In this document: positions 1 to 7,524 of the stretch, piece after piece
Layout of the letters: every line of letters begins with the position of its first letter
Position numbering within the stretch: position 1 is the first letter of the stretch
Source of the DNA: JAGOEX01 sp964630905
GTDB lineage: Bacteria; UBP6; UBA1177
Assembly (NCBI GenBank): GCA_964630905.1
Contig: CAZVWR010000072.1
Span: forward strand, 1-13,672
DNA length: 13,672 nucleotides
Reading direction: 5' to 3'
Notes under the pieces: model-generated
The model's input: only the letters and a program-made list of their open reading frames with translations
Told to the model about the DNA's origin: nothing
The model's database searches: none
Made by a program: the position numbers and the translations under genes

Positions 1-1111
1 TACCAATGTTCGGATATTTCTGATATGTGTATGCAATTTTTCCAACTGCGAAAGGTCTCGGATCCACCATTTCAGCAACTCCGCCTCTGGTAGCCGCAAC
101 GCTTGCCGCACCTATTTTCATTTCACCGTGTGTAAGTGTCGGGCCGTCTTCAACGATGAGAACTCTTTTGCCTTTTATGTCACCGCTGACTGTAAGTGCA
201 CTGTCTGCTTCGATCACAACTGCATTCGGGTTGAGCCGCTTACAGTTTGCCTTAACTGTTTCGATATCCTCAAGAGTCGCACTGTCCATTTTGTTGATGA
301 CAATAACATCAGCCATACAGACATTGACTTCACCGGGGTAATATGCAACTTCGTGTCCCGGTCTCAAAGGATCGACAACAACGACTTTAAGGTTTGAATC
401 ATAGAACGGGAAATCGTTGTTTCCGCCGTCCCAGAGAATTACATCCGGTTCGCCTGCAATGTCTTTTTCAGCAGTTCTGAGAATCGCTTCATAATCAACA
501 CCGGAATAAATTACATTACCTGCGGCGATATGCGGTTCGTACTCTTCCATTTCTTCGATTGTGCATTTATGTTTTTCAAGATCTGCAATTTCAGCAAATC
601 TCTGAACTTTCTGTGCAACAAGGTCGCCATAAGGCATCGGATGACGCACTGCAACAACTTTTTTGCCCATTTTCTTGAAAATGTCATATATGAATCTTGT
701 TGTCTGGCTCTTTCCGCAACCTGTTCTTGCCGCACATATTGAAATGATCGGCTTAGATGACTTAACTTTTGTCTTGTCATAACCAAGAAGGATGAAGTCC
801 GCACCCAGAGAATTTACCCGTGCACTTCTGTTCATAACATAGTTATAAGGAACATCGCTGTATGCAAAAACAACTTCTGTAACTCCGAGTTCTTTAACGA
901 GTCTTGGCATATCTGCTTCGTCATAGATCGGAATTCCCTGAGGATAAAGCTCGCCTGCAAGTTCGGCAGGATATTTTCTTCCGTCAATGTCAGGGATCTG
1001 AGTTGCAGTAAATGCCACTACTTCATACTCTTTGTTGTTTCTGTAATAGGTGTTGAAATTGTGAAAATCTCTACCGGCAGCACCCATAATGAGAACTTTC
1101 TTTCTGGTCAT
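1..1111 (-). CDS. Cyclic 2,3-diphosphoglycerate synthetase-family P-loop protein (3' end cut by window edge)
   Basis: The first 370 residues are visible; the C-terminus lies beyond the left edge. The start is the ATG at 1111, preceded by GGAGG at 1118-1122 with 6-nt spacing. An N-terminal Rossmann-like segment (residues 4-115, opening KKVLIMGAAGRDFHNFN) is followed by a P-loop at about 127-135 (AARTGCGKS), a Walker-B-like WDGGNND at 227-233, a GTPase-like NKMD at 273-276, and the motif EDGPTLTHG at 321-329. This combination marks the family of archaeal cyclic 2,3-diphosphoglycerate synthetase, which in methanogens closes the cyclic anhydride of 2,3-DPG using ATP. Bacterial members are common, often annotated only as GTPases, and their substrate is not established. 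The gene lies 154 bp downstream of a phosphoglycerate kinase on the same strand but has its own promoter-like sequence and leader. That neighbour fits a phosphoglycerate substrate, which is inference. Family assignment is confident; the reaction is not. Confidence 0.8.
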   Translation of the reverse strand, partial: MTRKKVLIMGAAGRDFHNFNTYYRNNKEYEVVAFTATQIPDIDGRKYPAELAGELYPQGIPIYDEADMPRLVKELGVTEVVFAYSDVPYNYVMNRSARVNSLGADFILLGYDKTKVKSSKPIISICAARTGCGKSQTTRFIYDIFKKMGKKVVAVRHPMPYGDLVAQKVQRFAEIADLEKHKCTIEEMEEYEPHIAAGNVIYSGVDYEAILRTAEKDIAGEPDVILWDGGNNDFPFYDSNLKVVVVDPLRPGHEVAYYPGEVNVCMADVIVINKMDSATLEDIETVKANCKRLNPNAVVIEADSALTVSGDIKGKRVLIVEDGPTLTHGEMKIGAASVAATRGGVAEMVDPRPFAVGKIAYTYQKYPNIG

Positions 1112-1147
1112 TTTTAACCTCCAAAATGTTAAATCATGCTAAACAAT

Positions 1148-1187
1148 GGCCGGACTTGGTCAACGGCGGCCGGACAGGGTCAACGGC
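1148..1187. repeat. Two tandem 20-bp GC-rich direct repeats in the leader of the cDPGS-like gene
   Basis: Two adjacent 20-bp units, 1148-1167 and 1168-1187, differ at only two positions: GGCCGGACTTGGTCAACGGC and GGCCGGACAGGGTCAACGGC. Each contains an interrupted palindrome GAC-N3-GTC. The units are strongly GC-rich inside an AT-rich intergenic stretch. They start just downstream of the expected transcription start of the promoter at 1195-1222, so they would occupy roughly the first 40 nt of the leader. They could be an operator, with sites spaced about two helical turns apart, an RNA structure, or a relic of an insertion-sequence end, because some IS21-like elements carry repeated terminal sequences of this general look. 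The sequence does not decide between these. Confidence 0.75.
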
Positions 1188-1194
1188 GGAAAGT

Positions 1195-1222
1195 AAAATA
1201 CCATACTAAAAATCTATGTCAA
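1195..1222 (-). promoter_or_regulatory. Predicted sigma70-type promoter for the cDPGS-like gene
   Basis: On the minus strand, TTGACA (1222-1217) is followed after 16 bp by TATTTT (1200-1195). The -35 is a perfect match and the -10 matches 4 of 6. Transcription would begin near 1188 and give a leader of about 77 nt that contains the tandem 20-bp repeats. The element lies downstream of the pgk stop, so the gene can be expressed independently of pgk. Confidence 0.5.
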
Positions 1223-1265
1223 GGATGATTTTAAGGAATTGCGAAATCAAAGAATAAAACTCAGT

Positions 1266-2549
1266 TTACTTCAAAAGCACTTTTACCGGTTCCATGCCTG
1301 CAGGGGTTCCCTGTTCGATTGCGGTAAGGACTGCTCCGCCGCCTGTGAAGAAGTAATATTTTTTGTTGTCAAGCGCTTTCATATAAACTCCGGGAAGGAG
1401 TTTTTTGAGTTCTTCAAGTGTGTCGCCGCCGCCGAAAAGCTTCATTGCATCTTTATTTGAATCAATGAGCTTATCCATTGCGATGGTCCCTTCGGTGAAG
1501 TGCGGTGTGAATCCCATGACGGCATTTACAAAAATGGTTTTAGCGTTCATGAAAACTTCGGTCACACTTGATTCTGCAAATGATTTTTTATCTGCATCGA
1601 GAACAAAATTAAGTGCGGTTCCCGGTTTGAGCGTCCTTATGTCGTGAGTCCTATACTGTCCTTCAACTTTTCCATCCATCGTGTCAGATTCAACAATGAA
1701 AGGAAGTTCAACTATTCTGCCGGGGAATTTTGCGGAAAATTCAACGAATTTTTTTGCCGATTCAAGGTCTGCTTCGTCAACACCTTTTATTGTTATGCCG
1801 TATTTTGCACAGAGATATGCATTATAAATTACTCCGCCAAGCACAAGATAGTCTGATTTTTCAAGGAGAGCTGAAAGCGGTTCTATTTTCGTGTCAAACT
1901 TTGAGCCGGCGACAACCGAAACAAGCGGTCTTGCCGGTTCATATATCTTTTTAAGGTTCTCTATCTCTTTTTCCATGAGGATCCCTGCATAACCCGGAAT
2001 GTTCTTTGTCACATGCACTGTTGAAGCATGCGCCTGCCATGATCCGAAAGCGTCGTTGACATAAACATCAGCAAGTCCTGCAAGTTCACGCGCAAACTTT
2101 TCACGCAAATCGCCTTTTGCCTCTTCCCCTGCAAACCATCTGGTATTTGGAAGATAAAGCATATCGGTTTTTCCGCTTTTAAGATCTTTTATCATTTCTT
2201 CCATCTTATTTCCGATCTCAGTGATCCCTGAAGTTCCATCAGGTGCCAGATCGGGAATTTTTATCGAAATGCCGAGTTTCTGCTGAAGGTAGTCAACAAC
2301 CGGATCAATCGCTGAATCACTGCCGGTCTTAATTTCCCCTGTTTTTTTATCTTTCGGTCTTCCCACATGGGTCATCAGGATGATCTTTCCCCCTTTTGAA
2401 GTGATGTAGAAAATAGTCGGAATAGTTGCATCAATTCTGTAAGGATCGTTGATCTTTCCTTTTTTCACAACATTGTGGTCAGCGCGCATAAGAACGACTT
2501 TTCCTTTGAGATCAATTTCTTTAAGTGAGCGCAAATTCAAAGAATCCAT
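1266..2549 (-). CDS. pgk: Phosphoglycerate kinase, divergent, with an altered 3-PG-binding site
   Basis: The protein has 427 residues, longer than the usual 390-400. PGK interconverts 1,3-bisphosphoglycerate plus ADP and 3-phosphoglycerate plus ATP in the cytoplasm. Recognisable family features are RADHN at 22-26 (usually RVDFN), R38, THVGRP at 60-65, NTRW at 136-139, GSK...TK with K217 and K221, GGGDT at 373-377 and the C-terminal TGGGA at 402-406. Departures from the family are notable. The usual FGTAHRAHAS is FGSWQAHAS at 168-176, one residue shorter and without the arginine that contacts 3-PG. The usual WNGPMG is VNAVMG at 341-346. The start ATG at 2549 has GGAGG at 2557-2561, 7 nt upstream, and a promoter at 2593-2621. 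Most substrate and nucleotide contacts remain, so it may be an active but diverged PGK or a paralogue with another acyl-phosphate substrate. The cDPGS-like gene follows it on the same strand. Confidence 0.85.
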   Translation of the reverse strand: MDSLNLRSLKEIDLKGKVVLMRADHNVVKKGKINDPYRIDATIPTIFYITSKGGKIILMTHVGRPKDKKTGEIKTGSDSAIDPVVDYLQQKLGISIKIPDLAPDGTSGITEIGNKMEEMIKDLKSGKTDMLYLPNTRWFAGEEAKGDLREKFARELAGLADVYVNDAFGSWQAHASTVHVTKNIPGYAGILMEKEIENLKKIYEPARPLVSVVAGSKFDTKIEPLSALLEKSDYLVLGGVIYNAYLCAKYGITIKGVDEADLESAKKFVEFSAKFPGRIVELPFIVESDTMDGKVEGQYRTHDIRTLKPGTALNFVLDADKKSFAESSVTEVFMNAKTIFVNAVMGFTPHFTEGTIAMDKLIDSNKDAMKLFGGGDTLEELKKLLPGVYMKALDNKKYYFFTGGGAVLTAIEQGTPAGMEPVKVLLK

Positions 2550-2592
2550 TGTGTATCCTCCATATTTTAATTAAACGGCTAAGAACAAAGAC

Positions 2593-2621
2593 AGAATACA
2601 CCATAATTAAAACGCGGTCAA
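2593..2621 (-). promoter_or_regulatory. Predicted promoter for pgk
   Basis: On the minus strand, TTGACC (2621-2616), 17 bp, then TATTCT (2598-2593), giving a leader of about 40 nt before the pgk start. It lies in the 136-bp divergent gap shared with the rightward radical SAM gene. On the plus strand I see only a weak candidate for that gene (TTGCAC at 2632-2637, then TAAAAA at 2655-2660). Confidence 0.45.
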
Positions 2622-2685
2622 AAAAAACCACTTGCACTTTGCAGTTTATTCAGTTAAAAAGAGCGTGATTTAAAGAGGAATGGAT

Positions 2686-3561
2686 ATGATAAAACTTTTC
2701 AGACGGCTTTTTTACGAAATAAAAAGATTGATCACCAAAAAACCGTTCATCGCTGAAATTGACATCACAGACAGATGCAATCTAAGGTGCTCCCACTGTT
2801 ATCATTTTGCTGAAAAAAGGGGCGTTTCAAAAGAAGAAGTTTCTCTTGAGATCTGGAAAATGAGGTTCAGTGAACTTTACTCAAAAGGGATAAGGATGGT
2901 CATGCTGATGGGCGGAGAGCCGATGTTGCGATCAGATGTCGTGATGCTTGCCAATGAGATGTTTCCGTTTGTAGAGATGATTTCTAACGGCACGATTCCC
3001 CTTCCTGATAAATTGAGTTACAGACACCGGATTTTTGTTTCAATTGATGGAAAGAAAGAGACAAATGACTTAGTGAGAGGAGCCGGTGTTTTTGCCAAAG
3101 TGCTTGAAAACATTAAAGAAGATAAAAGGGTTGTGCTGAACATGACTCTCATGGAATCAAACTATCAGGAACTTGAATATGTCTGTGAACTTGCTTTAAA
3201 ACTTAAAGTGAGCGGCGTAGTTTGCAACATTTTTACAGCAGTTAAAGGGGTCAATGAAAGCATCGGAAAAGAGACCAGAAAAAAGATCATAAATGAACTT
3301 TTCAAAGTGAAGAAAAAATATCCTTCGACCCTTCTTTTCACAAATTCCGCAATAAAATGGTTTGAAACAGCCGACCATCAAGATTTGTGCTACTGGAGAG
3401 ACGGAGTGATGCATTTTGACACAGATTTCAAAGAACGGGCATGTTTTGCCGATGCCGACTGTTCAAACTGCGGCTGTTTTGCCGGAGCAATGGGAAGTCC
3501 GCTTGGATCTTTCAGACAGTTTTCTGAATTGGTTGAGCTTGGGGCAAGGAAAATTCTATAA
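2686..3561 (+). CDS. Radical SAM protein with Cys-rich C-terminal (SPASM/twitch-like) region
   Basis: The protein has 291 residues from the ATG at 2686. An ATG at 2680 is in frame, but AGAGGA (2674-2679) abuts it and stands 6 nt from 2686, so the later start is preferred. The radical SAM signature CNLRCSHC (C31, C35, C38) ligates a [4Fe-4S] cluster that cleaves S-adenosylmethionine to a 5'-deoxyadenosyl radical. GGEP at 76-79 is the SAM-binding motif, and VSIDG near 118-122 fits a barrel strand. The C-terminus carries five cysteines, C235, C253, C259, C262 and C264 (pattern C-x17-C-x5-C-x2-C-x-C), which suggests an auxiliary iron-sulfur cluster of SPASM or twitch type. The first 20 residues are basic and amphipathic and might contact membrane. 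No precursor peptide or partner gene lies beside it, so the substrate is unknown. Its last 6 bp overlap the convergent alaS 3' end. Confidence 0.8.
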   Translation: MIKLFRRLFYEIKRLITKKPFIAEIDITDRCNLRCSHCYHFAEKRGVSKEEVSLEIWKMRFSELYSKGIRMVMLMGGEPMLRSDVVMLANEMFPFVEMISNGTIPLPDKLSYRHRIFVSIDGKKETNDLVRGAGVFAKVLENIKEDKRVVLNMTLMESNYQELEYVCELALKLKVSGVVCNIFTAVKGVNESIGKETRKKIINELFKVKKKYPSTLLFTNSAIKWFETADHQDLCYWRDGVMHFDTDFKERACFADADCSNCGCFAGAMGSPLGSFRQFSELVELGARKIL

Positions 3562-6183
3562 ATTATTTACAAGACTTTTAAGTTTTTCAAAATCGATATT
3601 TTCAGCTCCGCCCTGAGCCATGTCAGGTTTTCCGCCGCCTCTGCCGCCAAAGTTTTCAAGCAGCAGTTTCAGTGTGTTGCCGGCGTGAAACTTTTCTTTT
3701 GCACTGCCCGTTGAAGCGGTAATGAGGATGTCTTTTCCTGAATCTGTCCCTTTTAAAACTATCAGAGCATTATCATATTTTGATTTCAGAGAATCGGTTA
3801 AAGAGAGTGCATCGGTTCTATTCTTTCCTGAGTCAATGACAAATATTTTGGTTCCCTCTTTTTCTTTAATCGGTGTAATTGCTGATGCCTGGATCGACGA
3901 AAGCCTGCTCATCAGTTCTTTAACTTCTTTCTGAAGAGATTTGTTTGAATCAATGAGTTTTTCAGCTCCTTTAAGCACAAGTGCTTTTTCAATTCCGAGA
4001 ACATCTGCAATTTCAGAAATGGTCTCTTCCATTTCCCGAAAATATGCAAGAGCGTTATTTGCTGTCACGGCCTCTATTCTTCTGACTCCGGCGGCAATTC
4101 CTTCTTCTTTCACTATTTTAAAAAGACCGATCTCGCCGGTTGAAGAGACATGTGTTCCTCCGCAAAGCTCCTTTGAGTCTCCCATCGAAATGACTCTGAC
4201 AGTTTCGCCGTATTTTTCACCGAAAAGGGCGGTCGCGCCCGCTTTTTTCGCTTCATCAACAGATTTTGTCTCAGTTCCGACACAAAAATTTCTGCCGATC
4301 ATCCAGTTCACTTCATTTTCTATTTCTCTAAGCTCTTCTTTTGTAACTGCCTGATAGTGGTTGAAATCAAAGCGGAGTTTGTCAGGAGTGACAAGTGATC
4401 CTGCCTGATTTACATGATTCCCGAGAATTGATTTCAAAGCGTGATGAAGAAGATGTGTCGCAGAGTGATTTTTTCTTATTGACCCTCTTCTTGCCCTGTC
4501 GTTCTGCTGAAGAACTTTTGTGCCGGTTTTAAGCATTTTTGAAACAACAAGATGAACGACCTTGAACTCATTTATTTTTACACAGTCATCAACAACCGCC
4601 ACTGTTTCGCCGTTTATTGAAAGTGTCCCTCTGTCGCCAACCTGTCCGCCCGATTCAGCATAAAATATGACAGGATCAATGACAGCGAAGCATTCGCCGC
4701 AATCGATCGATTCAATTTTATCAAAATCGTTGTTAAAAAGGGCGATTATCCGACCTTCAGACTCTTCAAGCACATAACCGTCAAAAACCGGTTCAGTCAT
4801 TCCTTTTTCAAGAAGTTCATTTATTGCTGAAACCCTCTTTGAATCGAGGTTTGCGTTCCATGACTCCTTCCCTCGGAGCTTCTGCTCGTTCATTGCGGCA
4901 TCATATTCATCAGAATTGTATGTAAAACCATTTTCCTCAAGAATTGTTGCGGTAAGATCAGGCGGAAAACCGTAAGTGTCATAAAGTTTGAACACCAGCG
5001 ATCCTGAAAGTTCTTTTGTCTTTTTCTTTTTTGCATCACTTATACCGTGATCAAGAAGGGAAAGCCCTTTTTCAAGAGTTGTTCTGAATCTTTTCTCCTC
5101 TTCTGCGACAATATTTAAAATGAAATCCTTTTTCTCAATAAGTTCAGGATAATGTGCCCCCATCAGTTCGATAAGTTTTTCGCAAACTTTGTCAAAGAAA
5201 ATCTCATTGAAACCGAGTTTGTGTCCATGCCTTATCGCTCTTCTCATGATCCTGCGCAGAACATACCCTCTTCCTTCATTTGACGGAGTGATGGTGTCTG
5301 CAATAAGAAATGATACGCTTCTTGCGTGATCTGCAATGACATTTAAGCTTGTTTCAAGATTTTCAGGAATTTCTTCAGGACAAATTGAACGGGTGAAATT
5401 TTTCAATGACTGGAAAATATCAATTTCGTAATTTGAAAGCCGTCCGTTTAATATGGCGGTGGTTCTTTCAAGTCCCATTCCTGTATCAATGCTCGGATTT
5501 GGAAGCGGTGTCATTTTTCCCGACTCATCACGGTTGAACTGCATGAAAACAAGGTTCCATATCTCAACGAACCTTCCGCAGTCAAAATCGGGCTGCCCGT
5601 TTTCAAGAAACGGCTTCTCAACCTTGAACTGTTCACCAAGATCATAATGAATCTCGCTGCACGGCCCGCACGGACCTGTGTCACCCATTGCCCAGAAATT
5701 ATCTTTTTCACCAAGTCTGAAAATTCTTTTTTTATCCACGCCAGCCTTTTCTATCCATATTTTTTCAGCTTCATCGTCATCTCTGAACACAGTTACATAA
5801 AGACGGTTTTTATCAATTTTGAAAACTTCAGTAACAAGTTCCCATGCATATTTTATAGCATCTTCCTTAAAATAATCACCGAACGAGAAGTTGCCGAGCA
5901 TCTCAAAAAAAGTGTGGTGTCTTGTTGTAAAACCGACATTTTCGAGGTCGTTATGCTTTCCTCCCGCCCTTACACATTTTTGCGAACTGCAGGCTTTTGT
6001 ATAACTTCTTTTTTCAGTTCCAAGGAAGAGATTCTTGAACTGGTTCATTCCGGCATTTGCAAAAAGCAGCGTTTTATCTTCGGCAGGGAGAAGAGGCGAA
6101 CTTGCAACTTCAGTGTGGCCTCTTTGCTTAAAATAGTTTAAAAAAGTTTCCCTTACAGTGTCAATTGTCCAGTGAGTTGTCAT
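3556..6183 (-). CDS. alaS: Alanyl-tRNA synthetase
   Basis: The protein has 875 residues, the normal length of bacterial AlaRS, and charges tRNA-Ala with alanine and edits mischarged tRNA. In order it has the class II catalytic domain (opening TTHWTIDTVRETFLNYF, with FANAGMNQFK and TGPCGPCSEIHYD), a tRNA-binding middle region (RRIMRRAIRHGHKLG), the editing domain with HSATHLLHH near 571 and CGGTH near 675, and the C-Ala domain ending in a glycine-rich GGRGGGKPDMAQGG. Catalytic and zinc-ligand motifs of the editing domain look intact. An upstream in-frame ATG at 6204 is rejected: GGAG (6190-6193) lies inside that extension and is 6 nt from the ATG at 6183. It follows metK by 102 bp and has its own candidate promoter. 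The stop overlaps the convergent radical SAM gene, and no intrinsic terminator is visible there. Confidence 0.97.
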   Translation of the reverse strand: MTTHWTIDTVRETFLNYFKQRGHTEVASSPLLPAEDKTLLFANAGMNQFKNLFLGTEKRSYTKACSSQKCVRAGGKHNDLENVGFTTRHHTFFEMLGNFSFGDYFKEDAIKYAWELVTEVFKIDKNRLYVTVFRDDDEAEKIWIEKAGVDKKRIFRLGEKDNFWAMGDTGPCGPCSEIHYDLGEQFKVEKPFLENGQPDFDCGRFVEIWNLVFMQFNRDESGKMTPLPNPSIDTGMGLERTTAILNGRLSNYEIDIFQSLKNFTRSICPEEIPENLETSLNVIADHARSVSFLIADTITPSNEGRGYVLRRIMRRAIRHGHKLGFNEIFFDKVCEKLIELMGAHYPELIEKKDFILNIVAEEEKRFRTTLEKGLSLLDHGISDAKKKKTKELSGSLVFKLYDTYGFPPDLTATILEENGFTYNSDEYDAAMNEQKLRGKESWNANLDSKRVSAINELLEKGMTEPVFDGYVLEESEGRIIALFNNDFDKIESIDCGECFAVIDPVIFYAESGGQVGDRGTLSINGETVAVVDDCVKINEFKVVHLVVSKMLKTGTKVLQQNDRARRGSIRKNHSATHLLHHALKSILGNHVNQAGSLVTPDKLRFDFNHYQAVTKEELREIENEVNWMIGRNFCVGTETKSVDEAKKAGATALFGEKYGETVRVISMGDSKELCGGTHVSSTGEIGLFKIVKEEGIAAGVRRIEAVTANNALAYFREMEETISEIADVLGIEKALVLKGAEKLIDSNKSLQKEVKELMSRLSSIQASAITPIKEKEGTKIFVIDSGKNRTDALSLTDSLKSKYDNALIVLKGTDSGKDILITASTGSAKEKFHAGNTLKLLLENFGGRGGGKPDMAQGGAENIDFEKLKSLVNNL

Positions 6184-6216
6184 CATAATCTCCAATAAAT
6201 TCAAAAAACTGGCGAA

Positions 6217-6244
6217 ATTCTATAGTTCTTTCAATTTTTCTCAA
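6217..6244 (-). promoter_or_regulatory. Predicted promoter for alaS
   Basis: On the minus strand, TTGAGA (6244-6239), 16 bp, then TAGAAT (6222-6217), each 5 of 6 to consensus, in the metK-alaS gap. The leader would be about 27 nt and include the GGAG site. The -35 sits in the loop of an A/T-only inverted repeat (6235-6250), which is too weak for a terminator. Confidence 0.5.
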
Positions 6245-6285
6245 GAAAAAACACAAGGACAGTATTGAAGAAAAATAGAAAAATA

Positions 6286-7446
6286 TTATCTGATAAGATT
6301 CTTAAGATCTTTTGTACGGTCTATCTTTTCCCATGAAAAACCGTCTCTTCCAAAGTGACCGTAAGCCGCGGTCTTTTTGTATATCGGTCTTAGAAGGTCA
6401 AGCTGTTCAATAATTGCGGCAGGTCTCATGTCAAAACATTTTCTCACAGCTTTTTCTATTTCAAATTCTGGAATTTCAGATGTTTCAAAAGTATTGACAT
6501 ATACTGATACTGGCTGAGCCACACCTATTGCATAAGCAATCTGGATCTCACATTTTTTTGCAAGACCTGAAGCCACTATGTTCTTTGCGATGTATCGTGC
6601 CATGTATGAAGCCGATCTGTCAACCTTGGAAGGGTCTTTACCTGAAAAAGCGCCGCCGCCGTGACGGCCCATTCCGCCGTATGTGTCAACAATTATCTTT
6701 CTTCCGGTAAGCCCTGTGTCGGCAACGGGTCCTCCGACAACGAATTTGCCTGTCGGGTTGATAAAAAACTCGGTTTCAGAGTGAATAAGACCTGCCGGAA
6801 TAACCGGTTTTATGACTTTTTCAATAACTTCTTTTCTAATCGTTTCATATTCGACTGTGTCTTTATGCTGGGTGCTGATTACGACTTTATCGACAGCAAC
6901 TGGTTTTCCATCTTCATAACGGACAGATACTTGAGATTTACCGTCAGGAAGAATAAAAGGCACTTCACCGCTTTTTCTTACCTGCGCAAGACGGTAAACA
7001 AGCTGGTGGGCAAGATTTATCGGGGTCGGCATATAATCTTCGTTCTCATCAGTTGCATAACCGAACATAAGACCCTGGTCACCTGCGCCCTGTTCTTTGA
7101 AAAGCCCTTCTCCTGCGTTCACACCCTGAGCAATGTCTGGAGACTGCTTGTCAATTGTTGAAAGAACACCGCATGTGTGTCCGTCAAAACCGCAGAACTT
7201 TGTGTCTTTATATCCTATTTCAATAATGGTGTTCCTTACTATTTCAGGAATATCAACATAAGTGTTTGTCGTTATTTCACCACCAACCACTACAAGACCT
7301 GTTGTAACAAAAGTTTCACACGCAACCCTTGCGTGTCTGTCTTTTTCAAGAATTGCATCGAGGATGGCATCGCTGACCTGGTCTGCAACTTTGTCAGGAT
7401 GTCCTTCAGTAACCGATTCTGAAGTAAAAAGATAGGGTCTTAACAT
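6286..7446 (-). CDS. metK: S-adenosylmethionine synthetase
   Basis: The protein has 386 residues, typical for MetK, and makes S-adenosylmethionine from methionine and ATP in the cytoplasm. Signature segments are FTSESVTEGHPDK at the N-terminus (ATP and metal binding), GAGDQGLMFGYA, the nucleotide-binding GGPVADTGLTGRK, and the P-loop-like GGGAFSGKDPSKVDRS. All are intact. The frame extends to a GTG at 7455, but that GTG overlaps the strong AGGAGG (7455-7460). The ATG at 7446 is 8 nt away from that site and is the better start. Upstream, a strong terminator hairpin (7466-7495) separates it from rpsI with its U-run only 5 nt before the ribosome-binding site. Expression therefore depends on readthrough or on a promoter I could not find. 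It feeds methylation reactions and radical SAM enzymes in general. Confidence 0.97.
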   Translation of the reverse strand: MLRPYLFTSESVTEGHPDKVADQVSDAILDAILEKDRHARVACETFVTTGLVVVGGEITTNTYVDIPEIVRNTIIEIGYKDTKFCGFDGHTCGVLSTIDKQSPDIAQGVNAGEGLFKEQGAGDQGLMFGYATDENEDYMPTPINLAHQLVYRLAQVRKSGEVPFILPDGKSQVSVRYEDGKPVAVDKVVISTQHKDTVEYETIRKEVIEKVIKPVIPAGLIHSETEFFINPTGKFVVGGPVADTGLTGRKIIVDTYGGMGRHGGGAFSGKDPSKVDRSASYMARYIAKNIVASGLAKKCEIQIAYAIGVAQPVSVYVNTFETSEIPEFEIEKAVRKCFDMRPAAIIEQLDLLRPIYKKTAAYGHFGRDGFSWEKIDRTKDLKNLIR

Positions 7447-7465
7447 TTTTGTCACCTCCTAATAC

Positions 7466-7495
7466 AAAAAAACCCCCTCAGATTGAGAGGGGGTT
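7466..7495 (-). terminator. Rho-independent terminator / possible attenuator between rpsI and metK
   Basis: Read on the minus strand, a perfect 9-bp stem AACCCCCTC / GAGGGGGTT (7495-7487 with 7479-7471) encloses a 7-nt loop. It is followed by a run of seven T (7472-7466, the first two shared with the stem). It lies 29 nt after the rpsI stop. The T-run ends at 7466 and the metK ribosome-binding site begins at 7460, so any transcript reaching metK from upstream must pass through this hairpin. Confidence 0.88.
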
Positions 7496-7524
7496 GAAAC
7501 AATATAACAAAGAAAGAGAGAAAT

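Noticed and set aside
511..804. 97-codon minus-strand ORF inside the cDPGS-like gene
   Set aside because: It is an out-of-frame reading of the same strand; the in-frame protein carries the P-loop and the other family motifs.
1148..1187. Definite insertion-sequence remnant
   Set aside because: No transposase fragment, opposite end or target duplication is in view. The IS-end reading stays only as an alternative.
5647..6141. 164-codon plus-strand ORF inside alaS
   Set aside because: It is antisense to the conserved catalytic domain of AlaRS, and its composition is that of a reverse-complement shadow.
6235..6250. Terminator between metK and alaS
   Set aside because: The inverted repeat is six A/T-rich pairs with a 4-nt loop, too unstable, and it overlaps a good -35 element.
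7447..7524. SAM riboswitch upstream of metK
   Set aside because: Only about 78 nt separate rpsI and metK, and the sole structure is a simple 9-bp terminator hairpin. No multi-helix aptamer or pseudoknot consensus is visible.
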